From Chloroflexota bacterium (GTDB taxonomy: Bacteria; Chloroflexota; Anaerolineae; B4-G1; SLSP01): 37,228 bases of DNA. Positions within the stretch are counted from its first letter, which is position 1. Each line of letters begins with the position of its first letter. Position numbers and translations under genes: made by a program. This document shows, piece after piece, positions 33,511 to 37,228 of the stretch. The notes below the pieces were generated by a model. The model searched no databases. It was not told the DNA's origin and was given only the letters and a program-made list of their open reading frames with translations. The DNA lies in contig JAKQHY010000218.1 of the NCBI GenBank assembly GCA_029555965.1, positions 1 through 37,228 of the forward strand. The letters are read 5' to 3'.

Positions 33511-34431
33511 CTTGACTGCAATGTAGCCCTGGTCTTTGACAATCGCCTGACCTTCGGCGCCCAGAATCCAGTCCAACCAGGCCTTGACTACGCCGGTTGG
33601 CTCGCCCTTCGTGACCATATTCAGGGGGCGGACGATGGGGTACGTGCCGTTCAGCGCGTTGGCTTCGGTGGCTGCGACATCGTCAACTGTTACTGCCACG
33701 ATAGAGTCATCCAGATACCCAAAGGACAGGTACGCGATGGAGTTGGGGGTGCTGGCGAGGGTGGTGCGCACCTTGCCGTTGGAGTCCTGGAAGATGGCCT
33801 TGTCGGTGATCTTCACGTCTTTGCCCATCACCATTTCTTCAAACGCGCCGCGCGTCCCGGAGCCTTCCTCGCGCGAGACCACGGTGATCGGCTGATCGGC
33901 GCCGCCTACCTCGCTCCAGTTGGTGATTTGCCCGGCGAAAATGAGCTGCACTTGTTCCTTCGTCAGGCCATCCACCGGCACCTCCGGGTGGACGACCACC
34001 GCAATGCCATCCCGCGCGATCTCGAAGATCACCATGTCGGGGTAGGTCGTCAGCTCTTCGGCCTTCACCTCGCGCGAGGCCGCGCCGATTTGGGCCGTGC
34101 CATCGCCGGCCGCCTTGACGCCCGCGCTCGACCCGCCGCCGGCCACGTCAATCTTCACGTCCGGGTGGGCCGCCACAAACTGCTCCGCCAGCTTTTCCGC
34201 CAACGGTTGCACCGTCGTCGAACCGGCGACGCTGATGTGATTGCCATCAGCTGGGACGGCGGTGGCTTCCGGTGCCTGGGTCGGGTCCGCGGCCTTGGTT
34301 GGCTCTGGCGCCTTAGTGTCGGCCACGGCCTGCGTGGGGGCGGCCGTGGGGGCGGTGGTCGGCGCGCTGCCGCCACACGCGGTCACTAACATTGCTACTA
34401 ATACTAATACTGCTAATCCTATACGACGCAT
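33508..34431 (-). CDS. pstS: PstS, phosphate-binding lipoprotein
   Basis: A 307-aa lipoprotein: signal with LVTACGG lipobox, a Thr/Pro/Ala-rich linker to about residue 65, then the binding domain with VAGSTTVQPLAEKLAEQF, GGGSSAGVKAAGDG, SREVKAEE, VVSREEGSGTRGAFEE and the C-terminal IAYLSFGYLDD and WLDWILGAEGQ. These include the expected phosphate-contact segments. It delivers phosphate to PstC-PstA. AGGAGG precedes the ATG. It is the first gene of the pst unit, and a Pho-box-like array lies 55-160 bp upstream. Confidence 0.96.
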   Translation of the reverse strand: MRRIGLAVLVLVAMLVTACGGSAPTTAPTAAPTQAVADTKAPEPTKAADPTQAPEATAVPADGNHISVAGSTTVQPLAEKLAEQFVAAHPDVKIDVAGGGSSAGVKAAGDGTAQIGAASREVKAEELTTYPDMVIFEIARDGIAVVVHPEVPVDGLTKEQVQLIFAGQITNWSEVGGADQPITVVSREEGSGTRGAFEEMVMGKDVKITDKAIFQDSNGKVRTTLASTPNSIAYLSFGYLDDSIVAVTVDDVAATEANALNGTYPIVRPLNMVTKGEPTGVVKAWLDWILGAEGQAIVKDQGYIAVK

Positions 34432-34485
34432 TTCAACTCCTCCTGAGTGTGGTTTTTCGATTCACCTGCATCGTACCACGCCTAG

Positions 34486-34591
34486 GTTAAGGGTATTTCA
34501 ACGGATTGTTAACGTCTGGTTAAGAGAACGCAAGCGTTTGTTTAAGGCGAGATTTAACAGGACGTTAACCGCGCGCATATCTGGAGTTAAC
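34486..34591. promoter_or_regulatory. Pho-box-like array in the pstS/surE divergent region
   Basis: GTTAAG/GTTAAC-type hexamers occur at 34486, 34497 (TTCAAC), 34508, 34519, 34541 (TTTAAG), 34553 (TTTAAC), 34564 and 34586. Spacings are 11, 11, 11, 22, 12, 11 and 22 bp. On the minus strand this is a run of TTAAC-like boxes in the spacing known for PhoP boxes in Bacillus (TTAACA, about 11-bp period), facing pstS. Confidence 0.75.
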
Positions 34592-34659
34592 CTGAGGGGG
34601 GTATCATGAACTCAAAAACGCTCCAATGCGTGAAAACCAAGTTGTTCTGAAGGAGAATT

Positions 34660-35427
34660 ATGCACATTCTAGTCACTAACGATGATGGAATTATGGCGCC
34701 GGGGTTGCTCGCCCTGGCTCAGGCGATGCGCGACCTGGGGAAAGTCAGCATCCTGGCCCCCGACCGCAACTGGTCGGCATCCGGGCACGTCAAGACGCTG
34801 GATCGCCCGCTGCGCGTCAAGGAGGTCATTCTGAATGACGGTTCGACGGCGTTGACCAGCGATGGAGCGCCTTCGGACTGCGTCTCGTTAGCCTTATTGG
34901 GGCTGCTGCCGGAGAAGGTGGATTTGGTCGTGTCGGGGATCAATCCGAACGCCAACGTTGGTCACGACGTGACCTATTCTGGCACGGTGACGGCGGCGAT
35001 GGAAGCCGTCATTGGGGGGCTACCGGGCGTGGCCGTCTCGCTGGATTCGCCGGAGAACCACCTGGGGCTGATTGACTATCTCCCCGCCGCGACGATTGCC
35101 CGGCAAATCGTCCAGGCGCTCCTCAATAATGAAGAGCTGCCGCCGGATGTGTTGCTGAACGTCAATATCCCCTACCTGCCCCAGGATCAGATCAAGGGCA
35201 TTCGCATCACCCGGCAGGGCACGCGCGTTTATCGCAGCCGTCTGGATAGCCGTGAGGACCCGCGCCACAAGCCTTACTACTGGATCGGCGGCGACGCCCC
35301 CATCGGCATCCCCGAAAAGGGCACCGACGTCGGCGCGTTGATGGAGGGATACGTCTCGGTCACGCCGTTGCAGCTTGACCTGACGGCGTACAATATTCTG
35401 CCCGTGTTGGGGACGTGGGGACTGTAA
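34660..35427 (+). CDS. surE: SurE, 5'/3'-nucleotidase
   Basis: A 255-aa phosphatase. NDDGIMAPG at residues 7-15 holds the metal-binding acidic pair; VSGINPNANVGHDVTYSGTV carries the SG-N motif and APDRNWSASG the usual loop. The family removes phosphate from nucleoside monophosphates. The ATG follows AAGGAG at normal spacing. It is divergent from pstS across the Pho-box-like array, so phosphate control of both directions is possible. It has its own terminator hairpin immediately downstream and appears to be monocistronic. Confidence 0.95.
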   Translation: MHILVTNDDGIMAPGLLALAQAMRDLGKVSILAPDRNWSASGHVKTLDRPLRVKEVILNDGSTALTSDGAPSDCVSLALLGLLPEKVDLVVSGINPNANVGHDVTYSGTVTAAMEAVIGGLPGVAVSLDSPENHLGLIDYLPAATIARQIVQALLNNEELPPDVLLNVNIPYLPQDQIKGIRITRQGTRVYRSRLDSREDPRHKPYYWIGGDAPIGIPEKGTDVGALMEGYVSVTPLQLDLTAYNILPVLGTWGL

Positions 35428-35436
35428 TCCCACACA

Positions 35437-35474
35437 AAACCCGGCCCGAACACCAATGTGCTCGGACCGGGTTT
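35437..35474 (+). terminator. Rho-independent-like terminator of surE
   Basis: AAACCCGG (35437-35444) pairs with CCGGGTTT (35467-35474), with further internal GCCCGA/TCGGA pairing. It begins 10 bp after the surE stop. Confidence 0.8.
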
Positions 35475-35650
35475 CTACCCTTTATCTAACCTGCGGTCAG
35501 GTTGCTCGCGGCCACAGATGACGGCGAAACGTCCGCCTGCGTGCGCCGCCGCCGCTGTCGAGCGTCCACCAATCCAGGCGATAGCCGGTGGTTTGAGCCG
35601 CGGTCAGCGCCGTGATTGCACCAAGCAAGAGGATCAGCAGGCGATACCTG
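35475..35650 (-). pseudogene. Frameshifted N-terminal remnant of a secreted GQPD-type protein
   Basis: On the minus strand, one frame reads YRLLILLLGAITALTAAQTT then GYRLDWWTLDSGGG, a signal peptide and the start of a secreted protein. After a frame change the sequence reads GGRFAVICGREQPDRRL before a stop. I recall this as the usual DFAVIGVAGQPDAG continuation in Chloroflexota surface proteins, in degraded form. There is no complete gene. Confidence 0.5.
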
Positions 35651-35666
35651 CACCACTGTCCCACAG

Positions 35667-35843
35667 CTGACCTATGGTGTGACCCTGACGCCAGATGCCG
35701 ACAGTACAGTCGGAAATTCCGGCCAGACCGTCACATACACCCTGCAAGTGCATAATGCCGGCAAGGCGCTCGATACCTATACCGTGACGCTTGGCGCTCA
35801 CCCCTGGGAAGCAGCCCCCGCCAGCGCGAACATTGAAAATTAA
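35667..35843 (+). pseudogene. Fragment of a surface protein with an Ig-like (DUF11/NEW3-type) domain
   Basis: The frame reads LTYGVTLTPDADSTVGNSGQ, then TVTYTLQVHNAGKALDTYTV, and ends at TAA at 35841. This matches the start of repeated Ig-like domains in large secreted proteins. The short ORF begins at 35616 only by chance and lacks a signal peptide or any further domain. Confidence 0.55.
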
Positions 35844-35872
35844 GATTGCTCACAGGGAGGGATCAAGCAAAA

Positions 35873-35904
35873 ACGCCTGGCTACATCAGCCGGGCGTCTT
35901 TTTT
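35873..35904. terminator. Bidirectional-looking terminator hairpin
   Basis: ACGCCTGGCT (35873-35882) pairs with AGCCGGGCGT (35888-35897) with one mismatch. It is followed by a T-run on the + strand; an A-run before it would give a T-run on the minus strand. Confidence 0.8.
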
Positions 35905-35960
35905 CTTGCCAGGAGGCATTCACCTATGTAAGGGAGCAGGGTGTTTCACCTCTTGGTAGA

Positions 35961-36002
35961 TGGCGAGGATTGGATTTGAACCAACGGCCTAGGGCTTATG
36001 AG
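35961..36002 (-). tRNA. 3' half of a tRNA(CAU), truncated
   Basis: On the minus strand the sequence runs from an anticodon loop CTCATAA through GCCCT, a 5-nt variable loop, a T arm (GTTGG-TTCAAAT-CCAAT) and the acceptor strand CCTCGCC plus A. The geometry is that of an elongator tRNA-Met or tRNA-Ile2 3' half. The expected 5' half (D arm, 5' acceptor GGCGAGG) is missing, and the 5' anticodon stem does not pair. No CCA is encoded. It is a remnant, perhaps an attachment-site copy. Confidence 0.75.
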
Positions 36003-36009
36003 TTCTCCA

Positions 36010-36048
36010 CGAAAAACGGCCAGAATCCTCGTGAGGATTTGGGCCGTT
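36010..36048 (-). terminator. Hairpin with T-run on the minus strand
   Basis: AACGGCC (36015-36021) pairs with GGCCGTT (36042-36048), and the inner AATCCTC/GAGGATT extends the stem. On the minus strand it is followed by TTTTT. It lies just upstream (in minus-strand sense) of the tRNA fragment and downstream of the small membrane protein gene. Confidence 0.7.
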
Positions 36049-36259
36049 GACGTTTAGAAGTCCGGTAGCGACGGGGGCGCTACCAGCACAACCAGTTTAC
36101 ACGCACGGTGCGGTGGGATGACGACCATGTGCTATAGTTACCCTTGCTGCCTCAGTCGTGTTCCCTATCCTGTTGCCGTGGCTCCCGTAATGGAGAAAAT
36201 AGCACACATTTTCGTTTACCTTGCGGGTGGCGCGGCAAAAGATGAAGCATCAGGCGTGG

Positions 36260-36850
36260 TCAACGCCAACGGGGGCGGAATAGTCGGGGGCTTTGGGGGT
36301 GGTAAACCACGGTGATAGGGTCGCCGGCCTTCACCCGCTTGAAGATGCGATAAGCGACGGGATGACGGATCGGGCCAACCCCCGGCAATGCATAGGCCAC
36401 ATAGAACGTCATATCGCCGTCCGCAGCGCCTTCAAAGCAGGCGAGTAGCGGCGTTGTGACCGCGACCCCTTCCCGGTCCAGTCGCCGCGCCTCTCGAAAT
36501 TTCTCGAAGGGGTTTTTCACTAGAGCGATACCCAGCAGCCCTCCGCTGCCAAGCAGGATCAGCGGCCAATAAAGCGCCACGTTGGAAACCGACCGTACGT
36601 AAATCGCCGCACCTATCAGCCCGGTTCCGAGCAACCCTAACACGCCCTGAACAAAAATGGCGGCGCTGGTTGACCACACCGGGGTGAGCTTGAGGTACGT
36701 GAGTTGGTGCGCCTGTTGCATGAGTGTGGATAGGCCGTTGATCTTCCGGGTTACGCGCACCACGCGCCGTATCGCCACGGTAGGGATCAAGAAGGCCATG
36801 ACTACCAGGCCGACCAGTGTCAACCAGAGCACCCAGTGTTGAGAGTCCAT
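36260..36850 (-). CDS. DUF3592-like small membrane protein
   Basis: A 196-aa protein with an N-terminal helix (VLWLTLVGLVVMAFLIP) and two central helices (IFVQGVLGLLGTGLIGAAIY and YWPLILLGSGGLLGIAL). A soluble C-terminal domain ends in AGDPITVVYHPQSPRLFRP, the pattern of DUF3592 proteins. I cannot assign a function. The ATG at 36850 sits 6 bp after AGGAG; the first in-frame ATG at 36856 overlaps that site. A TTAACA-type box array lies 55-105 bp upstream, so it may respond to phosphate. Confidence 0.75.
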   Translation of the reverse strand: MDSQHWVLWLTLVGLVVMAFLIPTVAIRRVVRVTRKINGLSTLMQQAHQLTYLKLTPVWSTSAAIFVQGVLGLLGTGLIGAAIYVRSVSNVALYWPLILLGSGGLLGIALVKNPFEKFREARRLDREGVAVTTPLLACFEGAADGDMTFYVAYALPGVGPIRHPVAYRIFKRVKAGDPITVVYHPQSPRLFRPRWR

Positions 36851-36904
36851 CTTCATCTCCTGTTCACGCTCACAGAAAGGGACTTTGTGATCGTTGCCCG
36901 GATT

Positions 36905-36956
36905 GTAAACGCTCCATGTTAACAGCCGATGTGCGCCATGTTAACGTTTTGTTAAA
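36905..36956 (-). promoter_or_regulatory. Second Pho-box-like array
   Basis: On the minus strand TTAACA occurs three times (hexamers starting near 36956, 36945 and 36923) plus TTTACA near 36910, with spacings of about 11, 22 and 13 bp. It precedes the DUF3592-like gene and follows the second PstS-like gene. Confidence 0.65.
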
Positions 36957-36963
36957 GCGCCGG

Positions 36964-37228
36964 CTATTGCACCAGAACCCACCCATTTTCGGCGACGATG
37001 CGCTGTCCGGCGGCGCTCAGGGCGAAGTCCACGTAGGCCAGCGCTAAGGATTGGGTCAACGGGCCGGTGAGGAGCAGCAGTGGGCGGGTGAGGCGATAGC
37101 TGCCGGCGCGGGCGTTGGCCTCGCTGGGCGCGACCCCATCAATGCTGAGCGCCCGGAGACCCGCTTCGAGGTTGCCAAAGCCCACATACCCAATGGCATA
37201 CGGCTCTTGCGCTACCAGCGCCGCCATA
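36964..37228 (-). CDS. PstS-like phosphate-binding protein, C-terminal part (runs off the window)
   Basis: The visible 88 codons match the C-terminal third of phosphate-binding proteins: AIGYVGFGNL parallels IAYLSFGYLD in the PstS at 33508, YRLTRPLLLL parallels YPIVRPLNMV, and YVDFALSAAGQRIVAENGWV parallels WLDWILGAEGQAIVKDQGYI. The frame is open to the window edge, so the start lies beyond. It ends in TAG at 36964. It is a second PstS-like gene on the same strand as the DUF3592-like gene, about 114 bp upstream of it, and may be a high-affinity duplicate or the binding domain of another permease fusion. Confidence 0.85.
   Translation of the reverse strand, partial: MAALVAQEPYAIGYVGFGNLEAGLRALSIDGVAPSEANARAGSYRLTRPLLLLTGPLTQSLALAYVDFALSAAGQRIVAENGWVLVQ

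Overview
The window looks like a chromosomal piece of an anaerobic or facultative member of the Chloroflexota (Anaerolineae-like). This is an inference from a GC-rich, gene-dense layout, lipoproteins with Thr-Pro-rich linkers after the lipobox, many short tandem-repeat palindromes between genes, and remnants of secreted proteins with the GQPD-type motif common in that phylum. No rRNA or complete tRNA is present to confirm it.

Layout. 1-974: the 3' end of a type I-E-like CRISPR array (16 repeats), without cas genes. 975-1393: unexplained coding-like sequence. 1394-5669: a substrate-binding lipoprotein and a chemoreceptor with eight tandem HAMP-like repeats. 5881-7251: a cation efflux gene and a MarR/GbsR-like regulator, divergent from the chemoreceptor. 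7260-9137: arsR-hgcA-hgcB, the corrinoid protein and ferredoxin needed for mercury methylation, with a strong promoter and a perfect palindromic operator. 9244-18386: a tight same-strand run encoding a PEP-synthase/rifampicin-phosphotransferase-like enzyme, three LCMT-type methyltransferases (one fused to a membrane anchor and Met/Cys repeats, one broken by a 72-bp MITE), a metallo-hydrolase, a ketopantoate-reductase-like protein, an ICMT-like methyltransferase and an SDR. 18431-22895: a MacB-type ABC exporter with its adaptor. 23134-28255: two more membrane-anchored methyltransferases, another SDR and a beta-propeller lipoprotein.

28431-34431: a phosphate regulon in transcription order pstS-pstC-pstA-pstB-arsC-phoU. 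PstA carries an inserted phosphate-binding domain whose two halves are in swapped (circularly permuted) order relative to PstS. An 11-bp-periodic array of TTAAC boxes lies in the pstS/surE divergent region. 34660-35427: surE. 35428-36259: a gene-poor stretch with two terminator hairpins, fragments of secreted-protein genes and a 3' half of a tRNA(CAU). 36260-37228: a small membrane protein preceded by a second Pho-box-like array, and the C-terminus of a second PstS-like protein running off the window.

The most interesting items are the permuted PstA/PstS fusion, the hgcAB locus with its ArsR operator and a repeat array at the hgcA/hgcB junction, the membrane-tethered methyltransferase cluster beside hgcAB, and the 7-, 8- and 9-bp tandem-repeat palindromes, some of which have entered coding sequences.
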